From Pseudobdellovibrionaceae bacterium (lineage in GTDB: Bacteria > Bdellovibrionota_B > Oligoflexia > Oligoflexales > Bog-1112), in assembly GCA_002711925.1 (NCBI GenBank), contig PASJ01000075.1, positions 1-41,808 on the forward strand: a stretch of 41,808 bases of DNA, read 5' to 3'. Shown piece after piece: positions 7,819 through 15,738 of the stretch (its first letter is position 1; each line of letters begins with the position of its first letter). The translations under genes were made by a program, and so were the position numbers. The notes below the pieces were generated by a model. It did no database searches. It was not told the DNA's origin and saw nothing but the letters and a program-made list of their open reading frames with translations.

Positions 7819-7847
7819 ATTATAAAAAAAAAGAAACCCCATCACAA
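7819..7847 (-). promoter_or_regulatory. Sigma-70-type promoter of rpmI-rplT
   Basis: Minus strand: TTGTGA (7847-7842) and a perfect TATAAT (7824-7819) are separated by exactly 17 bases. The predicted start near 7812 leaves a 5' leader of about 115 nt before rpmI. This is the best promoter match I found in the window. Confidence 0.7.
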
Positions 7848-8152
7848 TATCTATTCGGATCCAAAGCAAACAATCATTTCCAATAATAACGAACTCTTGC
7901 AAAAAGAAGACTTGGACCTTAGCCTTAAAAAAGAAAAAACTATCCCAACTGTAACTTACTTGCTACACTGATTTTGATTCATCTTGAATTTTAGCGCCTC
8001 ATTCTTAATTTTACATATTTTAAAGATAAGCTAAGATTAAAGAAGGATCTTCGCTTATCGCAATCAGATTTTTTAGATTCTAAAATTTAGAAGAAAATAC
8101 AAAAACTTAGAAGAAAAAAAGTCTGATAGTTAAAAAAATAACTGAGGTAAAT
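7848..8152. other. AT-rich divergent spacer before rny
   Basis: About 300 bases between the rpmI promoter and rny. No convincing open frame, RNA gene or long inverted repeat is seen. It must hold the rny promoter, but no box pair stands out; GAGG (about 8144) eight bases before the rny ATG is the rny ribosome site. Confidence 0.5.
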
Positions 8153-9730
8153 ATGGGTTCATTACTAACATATATTGGGTTAATTCTAATCTCTTCGATC
8201 TTAGGTCTGGTAGCCTTTTATATCCTTCTAAGCCTTATCCCTTTCTTGGAAAGAAAAGAAAACCTGAGCCAAAAAAAAGAGCTTCTCAACGAAGCCCAAA
8301 AGCAAAGAAAGGTCTTACTTAAAAAATACGAAGAAAGAACGGGAGAAACAATCAAGCTCCTGGAAGAAGAGCTTGAAGAAGACCTTATACAAAACGAGCA
8401 AGATACAAATATTGCTGAACTTGAACTAGATAAAAGAGAAGAGTTCGCTGAGCGAGAAGAAGAACGAGTTTCACAAAAAGAGTCCCAAAGCCTAAAAACA
8501 CAAGAAGAGATCGAGACTAAAGCACTAGACACACAAGAGAAAAAGCTTCAGTGGCAAGAAACAGTCCAGCAAGCTCAAAAAAAATTAAGCGCAACAGCAA
8601 AGCTATCAATCGAGGAAGTTACTGAAAAAATTGTCAACTCATACGTGGATGATAAAAAATTAGAACTCCAAAAAACCCAGAGATTTCTTGCAGAGGAGCT
8701 TAATTCTTCAGCAAGGAAAAATGCTAAAAGAATGCTGGACAGTGCTCTATGTCACTATCAGCCGGAATTTTATTGGCCAAAATCAACAAATCTTATTGAA
8801 ATTAATGATGAAAAAACTATCCATGAGTTAAACCAGCCAAACATTAATCTTTTAGAACCATTAGAAGAGTATACTGGTGTTTCTATAAAGTTTAATCCTT
8901 CTGAAGATAGTCCCAGCAAAGGTATTATTAGATTTGGGGGAGGTTTTGGAGTCAGTAAAGAATCTGCTCGACTGACTTTAAATGAAGCTATCAAAACACC
9001 AAATATAAAATGGAAGAAACTACAAGCTCTCTACGATAAAAATTTTAGAAACCTTGAGCAAGAAGCTGTTTTACTTGGTAAAAAAGCCGTAGAACAATTA
9101 AAGCTTTCAGATATACACCCTGAAATTCAAAAGTTAGTTGGCTCTTTAAATTGGCGGACAAGCTATCGGCAAAATCAGTGGTATCACACAGTTGAAGTTG
9201 CCACCCTTGCTGGTATACTTGCTGTAGAAATGGGTGTTGATGAGAACGACGCAAAAAGAGCAGGCTTATTGCATGATATCGGTAAAGCAATAGATTACCG
9301 TATTGATGGAAGCCATGCAGTAATAAGCTGCGACTATGCTGACCGTTTTGGAGAGAAAAGATATATATGTGACGCAGTCTTATCGCACCACTCAGATCTT
9401 ATTGTCGAGCACCCCTTATCCTATGTTCTATGTGCTGCAGACACTTTGTCTGGCGGGCGCCCAGGAGCGAGAGTAAACCTTGAAGAAGGCTACCAGATAA
9501 GACTTGGGGCTATATATGACTGTATAAACAGCTTCAAAGGTATAAGTGATGTAGCTATTATGAATGGCGGACGTGAGGTTCATATCCAAGTACATTATAG
9601 ACAGGTGAAAGAAAAAGACTTAAAAGATCTAGCCCAATCTATCGTGAAAAAAATTGAGGAAAATGTTGCTTACCCAGGACAAATAAAAATAGTCTTGTCT
9701 CGTAAATTTGAATCAACAGCGGTGGCTTAA
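8153..9730 (+). CDS. rny: Ribonuclease Y, degenerate KH domain
   Basis: Membrane-anchored endoribonuclease that starts mRNA decay in many bacteria lacking RNase E. The 525 residues show the full family layout: one N-terminal membrane helix (about 5-30), a long charged coiled coil (about 35-190), a KH-like region (about 205-290) and an HD domain. The HD part is well kept: WRTSYRQNQWYHTVEVA, then AGLLHDIGKAID with the HD at 374-375, GSHAVISCDYADRFG, LSHHSD and RPGAR. In contrast the KH loop that normally reads IIGREGRNIR is IHELNQPNINLL (223 onward), so the RNA-gripping GXXG is gone. Catalytic histidines and aspartates remain. It heads a likely operon with the TPR gene, four bases downstream. 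Confidence 0.88.
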   Translation: MGSLLTYIGLILISSILGLVAFYILLSLIPFLERKENLSQKKELLNEAQKQRKVLLKKYEERTGETIKLLEEELEEDLIQNEQDTNIAELELDKREEFAEREEERVSQKESQSLKTQEEIETKALDTQEKKLQWQETVQQAQKKLSATAKLSIEEVTEKIVNSYVDDKKLELQKTQRFLAEELNSSARKNAKRMLDSALCHYQPEFYWPKSTNLIEINDEKTIHELNQPNINLLEPLEEYTGVSIKFNPSEDSPSKGIIRFGGGFGVSKESARLTLNEAIKTPNIKWKKLQALYDKNFRNLEQEAVLLGKKAVEQLKLSDIHPEIQKLVGSLNWRTSYRQNQWYHTVEVATLAGILAVEMGVDENDAKRAGLLHDIGKAIDYRIDGSHAVISCDYADRFGEKRYICDAVLSHHSDLIVEHPLSYVLCAADTLSGGRPGARVNLEEGYQIRLGAIYDCINSFKGISDVAIMNGGREVHIQVHYRQVKEKDLKDLAQSIVKKIEENVAYPGQIKIVLSRKFESTAVA

Positions 9731-9734
9731 AGTT

Positions 9735-10469
9735 ATGAATATCAACGAAAGTATACTTGCAAACATCAGTACAAAGGTTTTCTTTTATTGGGATATGCAG
9801 CAATATGATGCAGCTGAAAAAACTCTTATTTTTCATATTAACGAATACCCAAAGATAAAAAATTTTCATAATCTTCTAGGGGTAAACTATTTTAAAAAAA
9901 AACAGTTTACTGACTCTGTGAAGCAGTTTGAACAAGCTTTACAATACTCAGAGTCGTTTGCTGAAGCTAGCCTGAATCTCATTATCGTATTATGTGACCT
10001 TGGTGAATACCAAAAGGCCCAAGAGGTCATGCAAGAACTCAACGCCCAAATGAACCAAAGAACCTATTCAGCTAAGCCTGACTATATTGCAATTCAAACA
10101 GCAGAAGAGTTCTATAGAAGTGGTATGTTTTTCTTTAAACAGCAAATGTTTCAAGATAGCCTCATACAATATCAAAAAGCAATTGAGTTAAACTCAAAGC
10201 CTGCTAAATATCACATCCAAGTGACGGAAAATATGCTTGCTCTTCACCAGAGAAAAAAAGCACAAAATTATCTAGAAAAAATTATTGAAAAATATCCAGA
10301 TGAATACCATTTACATTTACTATTAGGGTTGACCTACCTTAAAGACCAAAGAAAAAATACAGCAAGGAAACACTTTGAGCTAGCTTATACTATAAATTCT
10401 GACGATCCAGCAACAAAGACCTATATGTCCCTGTCTAAAGACTGGCCTGTGGAACTAAATGTGCCGTAA
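9735..10469 (+). CDS. Tetratricopeptide-repeat protein
   Basis: A 244-residue soluble protein built of TPR-type helical pairs. Recognisable units include FHNLLGVNYFKKKQFTDSVK, EASLNLIIVLCDLGEYQKAQ, the YRSGMFFFKQQMFQDSLIQY pair and HLLLGLTYLKDQRKNTARKH. TPR arrays mediate protein-protein contacts; no partner or enzymatic domain is visible. There is no signal peptide, so it should be cytoplasmic. The ATG at 9735 is chosen because it follows the rny stop by four bases; an open frame extending 27 bases upstream overlaps rny and has no better start. Adjacency suggests co-expression with RNase Y, and a scaffold role in RNA decay is possible but unproven. Confidence 0.8.
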   Translation: MNINESILANISTKVFFYWDMQQYDAAEKTLIFHINEYPKIKNFHNLLGVNYFKKKQFTDSVKQFEQALQYSESFAEASLNLIIVLCDLGEYQKAQEVMQELNAQMNQRTYSAKPDYIAIQTAEEFYRSGMFFFKQQMFQDSLIQYQKAIELNSKPAKYHIQVTENMLALHQRKKAQNYLEKIIEKYPDEYHLHLLLGLTYLKDQRKNTARKHFELAYTINSDDPATKTYMSLSKDWPVELNVP

Positions 10470-10494
10470 ACACTAATTGACGCGCACCCATTGA

Positions 10495-11148
10495 ATGAGA
10501 ACAAACAAGATGATCGATGCAAACAAAAAACTATCCTACATGCACTGGCTGAAAGAAAGAGGCCTCAAATATATTCAGATTAAGCCTGTAAAACCAATAA
10601 AAAGAAACGAAGCACCAAGCATGAAAGATCATCTTAACGCAAGTGAGGCTCATAAATTTCACAAAATACGTTGCCAAAGAAACGAAAACTGGATTGTTGG
10701 ATCGGGCTACCCAAACGCTAAGTTTCTAATTTTAACGAGCAGTTCACACGAACAAGAAGAAATTATTGAAGGAACACAAAGAAGTCTTTTTCTCAAGATC
10801 TTGCAAGCTACACGGATTGATGTAAAAAAAACTTATCTTTGTAGCCTTGTTTACCCGCCACAAAAGTCTATCGTGAAACAAAACGATATACCTTATAAAA
10901 CTATCTTTAAAAATTTTGTTGAAGACATCAACCCATCTGTAATTATTACCTTTGGCTTTGATTGCTTTGAAAAAATAGCGACGCATAAAAAAGACATTTC
11001 CCAGGAGGCCTGGTGCATATACCAGTCCAATAATAGCAATATTCCTCTAGCTTTAGTTTCTTCCTTGAAAGATCTTTTAACGAGACCAGAAAAGAAAAAA
11101 GGAACTTGGGAGATACTTTGTCAAACACAAGATAAAATTAAATTTTAA
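10495..11148 (+). CDS. Uracil-DNA glycosylase-superfamily-like protein, catalytic motifs lost
   Basis: A 217-residue protein that keeps the skeleton of a family 4/5 uracil-DNA glycosylase but not its active-site motifs. VGSGYPNAKFLIL (68-80) matches the strand before motif A, but GEAPG is replaced by TSSSH. TYLCSLVYPPQ matches the vyitNvvkcrPP region, and NPSVIITFGFDCFEKI matches P.viv.LG..A. Near the end SLKDLLTRP (190-198) and a Trp (205) match the HPsaLLRdP..W motif, with the key His replaced by Ser. The four-Cys iron-sulfur pattern is not intact. It is probably inactive as a glycosylase, perhaps a binding protein. The start at 10495 has a poor ribosome site; ATG 10510 is an alternative. 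Confidence 0.6.
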   Translation: MRTNKMIDANKKLSYMHWLKERGLKYIQIKPVKPIKRNEAPSMKDHLNASEAHKFHKIRCQRNENWIVGSGYPNAKFLILTSSSHEQEEIIEGTQRSLFLKILQATRIDVKKTYLCSLVYPPQKSIVKQNDIPYKTIFKNFVEDINPSVIITFGFDCFEKIATHKKDISQEAWCIYQSNNSNIPLALVSSLKDLLTRPEKKKGTWEILCQTQDKIKF

Positions 11149-11197
11149 GCTTATTTGAAATAACTTCAGTACTTGCACGTCAAATACCAGTCTGCTA

Positions 11198-11209
11198 GAG
11201 TACGTACTC
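11198..11209. promoter_or_regulatory. Perfect 12-bp palindrome upstream of tyrS
   Basis: GAGTACGTACTC is exactly self-complementary and is followed by nine A residues. It lies 53 bases before the tyrS ATG. A weak promoter match (TTGCAC, 17 bases, TAGAGT) would put it across the -10 region, where a repressor could act. It is not a T-box: the spacer is too short and has no specifier stem. Confidence 0.35.
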
Positions 11210-11262
11210 AAAAAAAAACATGATAAAAAACTAAAGATACAGTTAGCTATGAAAGAAAAAAA

Positions 11263-12534
11263 ATGAGTGTCTACAAGGATTTAAAAGAAAGAGGTCTTGT
11301 CGATAATACAAATTCACAAGATCTTGAAACGAAACTAGAAAATGATAAGCATACATTTTATGTGGGCTTTGACCCAACAGCAGATAGCTTACATGTAGGG
11401 CAACTTTTAGTCTTTAATGTTATGAGAATATTACAAAAAGCTGGTCACACTCCAGTGGCGGTCATGGGAGGAGGAACTGGTTTTATTGGAGATCCTGGCG
11501 GCAAATCAGCAGAAAGAACACTCCTTAACCCGGAAACTATCGAAAAAAATATCCTTGGCATAAGAAAACAACTGGAACACTTTCTTGATTTCAAGGGAAA
11601 AAATTCTGCTTTTCTAGTTAATAACTATAATTGGCTAAAAAACTGGTCTTACATCGACTTTCTTAGAGAAATCGGTAAACATTTTTCAATCAATCAAATG
11701 ATAACAAGAGACTCCGTAAAAAGTAGAATTGAAAGAGAAGGGTCTGGAATATCCTACACAGAGTTTAGTTATATGCTTCTTCAAGCGTATGATTTTTTAT
11801 ACCTAGCAAAAGAAAAAAACTGCAGTTTACAATTAGGTGGTTCCGACCAATGGGGTAATATGGTTTCAGGTGCTGACCTATGCCGACGTTTATTAAAAAA
11901 AGAGGTTTTTGCCTTAACTCACCCACTTTTAACAAAATCAGACGGATCTAAATTTGGTAAAAGTGAACAAGGAGTCGTTTGGCTTGATGCAAAAAAGACC
12001 AGTGCTTTCGATTTTTATCAGTTTTTTATCCGTGTAGAGGATGAAGATGTTATAAGATTCTTGAAAGTTCTTACACAAATTCCACTAGAAAGAATTAATG
12101 AACTGGAAAAAATAACTCGAGAAAGTCCTGAAAAAAGAGAAGCACAAACAGAGCTTGCTGATTACCTAACTGCTTTAACTCATGGGACAGAGGAACTGAC
12201 AAAAATTAAAAAAGCCACTCGAACTCTTTACGGAGGGAAGATTACAGATTTAGATGATTTGACTATAAGTAAAATATTTAAAGATGCCCCCTCTTATAAA
12301 ATTGAAAAAGAGGTATTAACAAAAGGCTGGAAACTTATTGATGCACTTGTCGAATCTAAATCTTGCCCATCAAAGTCCCAAGCAAGAAAACTTATTGCCT
12401 CAGGGGGAGTCTACGTCAACAATGAGCAAGAAAAAAATGTCGATTTCCTCCTAAGCAATAAAAATCTTGCTTCCAACTCTTATCTTGTGCTTAGGACTGG
12501 GAAAAAAAATTATCGTTTAATTATAATCGTTTAA
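11263..12534 (+). CDS. tyrS: Tyrosyl-tRNA synthetase
   Basis: Class I synthetase that charges tRNA-Tyr. The 423 residues match bacterial TyrRS. YVGFDPTADSLHVGQL (33-48) holds the HIGH-type motif as HVGQ, and GGGTGFIGDPGGKSAER follows. QLGGSDQWGNMVSG is the tyrosine/ATP pocket, and LTKSDGSKFGKSEQGVVWL holds the KMSKS loop as KFGKS. The C-terminal S4-like RNA-binding domain (about 355-423) shows SKSQARKLIASGGVYVNN. It appears to be transcribed alone, and its 3' end lies only 24 bases from the convergent gene, so no separate terminator is visible. Confidence 0.96.
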   Translation: MSVYKDLKERGLVDNTNSQDLETKLENDKHTFYVGFDPTADSLHVGQLLVFNVMRILQKAGHTPVAVMGGGTGFIGDPGGKSAERTLLNPETIEKNILGIRKQLEHFLDFKGKNSAFLVNNYNWLKNWSYIDFLREIGKHFSINQMITRDSVKSRIEREGSGISYTEFSYMLLQAYDFLYLAKEKNCSLQLGGSDQWGNMVSGADLCRRLLKKEVFALTHPLLTKSDGSKFGKSEQGVVWLDAKKTSAFDFYQFFIRVEDEDVIRFLKVLTQIPLERINELEKITRESPEKREAQTELADYLTALTHGTEELTKIKKATRTLYGGKITDLDDLTISKIFKDAPSYKIEKEVLTKGWKLIDALVESKSCPSKSQARKLIASGGVYVNNEQEKNVDFLLSNKNLASNSYLVLRTGKKNYRLIIIV

Positions 12535-12558
12535 AGGAAAAATATTTAACATTTTTTC

Positions 12559-13539
12559 TTACGATCTTTTTACTTTCTTAGAAAATTTGACTGTAAATAA
12601 AGTTCCAACAGCAATGTCTTGTTGAAAGATAATATTATATAAGCCTTCTTCTCCTTCATTTTTTTTGATGTTAACCTTTGCTAACGAAGAGCTAAGATTT
12701 GTGACTTCAAAGTCTTCATATCCGGAGGCAACAAATTGCTCAAAACTATGATTCCAGCCACTTAAATTTTTAGGAAATTCATATGTAAAAAGGATACTCT
12801 CGTTTGTTGAATAATATGAGATGTTACGCGGAGCATCAGAAAAAAAATCTCCAACCCGTCCAGAAAGTATTCTTTGTCTTAAGCCTTGTAGAGGTAAAGA
12901 ATTGAATTCTTCTACGAATGAAGAAAGTCTATAACTTTCATCAAAAAGTGTAATAAGAAATGAAATATTACATTCTCTATTAGCTACTTGAGCCACTCTT
13001 AGAAAAATTAAATTGTGACCTTCGACATGTTCGAGGTATATATCTTCATCGTTTTTCTTTTCAAGAAAGGATATACTCTTGATCCTTCGACCACCAGTAA
13101 GTTTTAAAGAAAATTGTTCTCGTCTACCAAATAGAAGGTCTGCTGGCAACTGAGCAGAAATTTTGAGAGTATCATCATCAATTTTGTCGTGTTGAAAAAT
13201 CATAAGTGGATACGGTACTTTTTGGGCGGAGTGAGAAAAGACAAAAGATATAAAAGGCAAAGTTAAAAAGTAGGAAGAGTTAAGTTCAAAAGAAAAAACT
13301 TGTGATAGAAGAATAGGTACAAAGACTGCAGTGACAAACAAATAACTTGCGTTTCTTATTCTTTCAACGGAAAACTGTTTTCTTGAGTAAGAAATATCTT
13401 TAGCACTAACACTATTAGTATTTAAGTTAATTAACTTCGGTCCTTCATCTGAGAGTCTATATGAAGAAGATGTGGCAAGCAAAAGGTTGGAGTAAAGAGC
13501 TAAGTAGAAAATAATATATTTTACTTTGAATTTTTTCAT
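12559..13539 (-). CDS. Unknown membrane-anchored envelope protein
   Basis: A 326-residue protein without a recognised family. The N-terminus is a signal peptide or anchor (basic MKKFKVK then a hydrophobic run to about 22). A polar stretch follows, then a second hydrophobic region (about 64-101, with FVTAVFVPILLS and FLTLPFISFVF). The rest (about 105-326) is soluble and looks beta-rich, with no Cys-based or enzymatic motif. The topology suggests a membrane-tethered domain facing the periplasm. It lies 58 bases after the trmFO stop on the same strand and may be read through from that operon. Confidence 0.6.
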   Translation of the reverse strand: MKKFKVKYIIFYLALYSNLLLATSSSYRLSDEGPKLINLNTNSVSAKDISYSRKQFSVERIRNASYLFVTAVFVPILLSQVFSFELNSSYFLTLPFISFVFSHSAQKVPYPLMIFQHDKIDDDTLKISAQLPADLLFGRREQFSLKLTGGRRIKSISFLEKKNDEDIYLEHVEGHNLIFLRVAQVANRECNISFLITLFDESYRLSSFVEEFNSLPLQGLRQRILSGRVGDFFSDAPRNISYYSTNESILFTYEFPKNLSGWNHSFEQFVASGYEDFEVTNLSSSLAKVNIKKNEGEEGLYNIIFQQDIAVGTLFTVKFSKKVKRS

Positions 13540-13597
13540 ATTTCGATAAGTCCTTTTTGATTATAAAAAAGTACAAGACCGCTTACACCTCAAAAAA

Positions 13598-14941
13598 CTA
13601 TAAACAACATGCCTTTAGGTAAGAGGTAAAAGAAGATTGAACTTGTGAGCTTTGCAATGCTCTTTTTTCATTTTTCTTCATCTTTTTAGGAGCAGAAAAA
13701 GGAACAAGACCCCAATTTGCATTCATAGGAGAAAACTCCCCAGTAGATCCTTTCAGAACATAATGAGATAAAGCACCAAGTACAGTTTCTTGCGGAGGAA
13801 GCTGGAACTTTCTTTGGTTTATTTTTCCAGCAATGATTTGTCCCACCAGTAGACCAATACTTGCACTTTCAAGATAGCCTTCCACCCCAACAATCTGTCC
13901 AGCAGGGAAAACTCGCCTATTTGTGAGAAAAGAAAAATCATCTGCTAAAAGCTTAGGGCTTGGAAGATAAGTATTACGATGGACTGAACCATAACGAAAA
14001 AACTCTAAATTTTTCAAACCTGGCAGAGAGGAAAAAACTCGTTTTTGCTCAGGCCAAGTCATTTTTGTCTGAAAACCAACAAAACTTAACATTGCTTTTC
14101 TTTTATCTTCACGCCTTAACTGTATATTGGCATAGGCCATTACACCCGTTCTTGGATCTGTAAAACCTTTGGGCTTTAATGGACCAAAACGAAGTGTGTC
14201 AACTCCCCTTTCCGCAAGAACCTCTAAAGGCAAACATGACTCAAAATATTTGATTTTTTCAAATGAGTGAAGAGGAGTCTTTTTTGCTTCAATAATATTT
14301 TTAACAAAAGATAGGTACTCTTCCTTGTTTAAGGCAATATTGAGGTAATCAGCTCCGTTTTCATCGTGCCTATTACCCCAAAAACAAGCATTCATATCAA
14401 TAGAATCACAATCAACAATAGGAGCTATAGCATCATAAAATGCGAGATGCTTTTCATCTCCTATTAAGTTTGAAAGTGAGTGAGACAATGATTCAGATGT
14501 CAAAGGTCCAGTGGCTAGTACTATATATTCGTTTCTATCACTAAGATCTTTTTCGCTAGGAATGTCTTTTACTTCTTCCCTTAGTAAAGTAAAATTAGGA
14601 TGATCCGATAAAGTTTTCATCAATTCTTGAGAAAAAACTTTTCGATCTACAGCAAGAGCTTTATCTGCTGGAACTTTTGCAATGTTTGCTGCTTGAAGAA
14701 TTAAAGACTGAAAAGCTGTCATCTCGTTTTTTAACTGACCAGAAGCAATATTTGGATCAAGAGATTTAAATGAATTGGAGCAAACTAGCTCAGCTAAATC
14801 TGAAGTTTTGTGGGCTGGTGTCGTTACCTTTGAACGCATCTCATAAAGTTTAACTCGGCAACCTAAACGAAGAAGCTGCCATGTCGCTTCAACACCAGCA
14901 AGCCCACCACCTATAACTGTAACTGTTGATTTTTCTATCAC
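13598..14941 (-). CDS. trmFO: tRNA m5U54 methyltransferase TrmFO (folate- and FAD-dependent)
   Basis: Makes 5-methyluridine at tRNA position 54 using methylene-tetrahydrofolate and FAD, replacing the SAM-dependent TrmA of enterics. The 447 residues match the family. VTVIGGGLAGVEATWQLLRLG is the FAD-binding Rossmann motif. AELVCSNSFKSLDPNIASGQL carries the conserved CSNSF segment, and CFWGNRHDENGADYLN and PAGQIVGVEGYLESASIGLL are typical of the C-terminal half. The GTG start comes two bases after the tpiA stop, so the genes are surely co-transcribed. The closest lookalike, GidA/MnmG, is much longer and lacks CSNSF. Confidence 0.95.
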   Translation of the reverse strand: MIEKSTVTVIGGGLAGVEATWQLLRLGCRVKLYEMRSKVTTPAHKTSDLAELVCSNSFKSLDPNIASGQLKNEMTAFQSLILQAANIAKVPADKALAVDRKVFSQELMKTLSDHPNFTLLREEVKDIPSEKDLSDRNEYIVLATGPLTSESLSHSLSNLIGDEKHLAFYDAIAPIVDCDSIDMNACFWGNRHDENGADYLNIALNKEEYLSFVKNIIEAKKTPLHSFEKIKYFESCLPLEVLAERGVDTLRFGPLKPKGFTDPRTGVMAYANIQLRREDKRKAMLSFVGFQTKMTWPEQKRVFSSLPGLKNLEFFRYGSVHRNTYLPSPKLLADDFSFLTNRRVFPAGQIVGVEGYLESASIGLLVGQIIAGKINQRKFQLPPQETVLGALSHYVLKGSTGEFSPMNANWGLVPFSAPKKMKKNEKRALQSSQVQSSFTSYLKACCL

Positions 14942-14943
14942 TT

Positions 14944-15732
14944 TTATTCACCTAACTGTTCATAAGCTATATTTAACATTTGGGCAAAGCTTTTACCAGA
15001 TAACGACGCCCCACCGACAAGCCCACCATCAATGTCATTCATACTCATAAGTTCTTGCGTGACAGCTGGTTTCATACTTCCCCCGTAAAGGATAGAAACA
15101 TCATCGGCTTGTTTTTTATCGTAAGTTGCGGCTAATAAAGCTCGAATATACGTATGTGCCTCTTGGGCTTGTTCGCTACTTGCTGTCAAACCTGTACCTA
15201 TGGCCCACACAGGCTCGTAAGCGATAATAAGATTTTTGAGATTTACGCAAGTTTTTTTATTTAAAACCGACAGCTGTTGTTTTAGTATTTCCTCGGTTTG
15301 TCCTTTCTCCCTTTGTTCTTGTGTCTCTCCGACGCAAACAATTGGAATCAGACCATGCTTAAAACTGGCTATTATTTTTTTTTCCACATTTAAGTTTATC
15401 TCGTGAAAATATTGGCGCCTTTCACTGTGCCCAATAAGCGTGTATGAAGCTCCTGCATCTTTCACCATTGCTGCTGAAACTTCTCCAGTATACGCTCCCG
15501 ATTCTTCCCAAAATATATTTTGACTAGCTAAAAAGAGTCCTTTTGAACAAAATAAACTTTGAGCTTCATGCAGCAAAGAAACGGGAGGTGCTATAACGAC
15601 TCCGACCTTAGATAAGATGGTTTCTATGGGTGCATTCAACTCATTTAGAAATTCATCAAGATAAGCTTTCAAAGAATCTCTTGAATGATTCATTTTCCAG
15701 TTAGCTATTAAAAATTGTTTTCTTGATATCAT
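14944..15732 (-). CDS. tpiA: Triosephosphate isomerase
   Basis: Interconverts dihydroxyacetone phosphate and glyceraldehyde 3-phosphate. The 262 residues are slightly long for the family (about 250). All active-site elements are present in order: NWKMNHS (catalytic Lys, residue 12), IGHSERR (catalytic His), AYEPVWAIGTGLTAS (catalytic Glu and start of the lid loop) and LYGGSMKP with GLVGGASL (phosphate-binding). Its ribosome site GGAGG is embedded in the last codons of pgk, seven bases before the pgk/tpiA junction. It sits between pgk and trmFO. Confidence 0.97.
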   Translation of the reverse strand: MISRKQFLIANWKMNHSRDSLKAYLDEFLNELNAPIETILSKVGVVIAPPVSLLHEAQSLFCSKGLFLASQNIFWEESGAYTGEVSAAMVKDAGASYTLIGHSERRQYFHEINLNVEKKIIASFKHGLIPIVCVGETQEQREKGQTEEILKQQLSVLNKKTCVNLKNLIIAYEPVWAIGTGLTASSEQAQEAHTYIRALLAATYDKKQADDVSILYGGSMKPAVTQELMSMNDIDGGLVGGASLSGKSFAQMLNIAYEQLGE

Positions 15733-15738
15733 TGTAAC

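Noticed and set aside
8218-8532. Serine-rich antisense frame opposite the RNase Y coiled coil
   Set aside because: Ser-rich composition is the mirror of the Glu/Lys-rich coding strand, a codon artefact.
11149-11262. Possible T-box leader before tyrS
   Set aside because: The spacer is only 114 bases, with no specifier stem, antiterminator or conserved T-box sequence.
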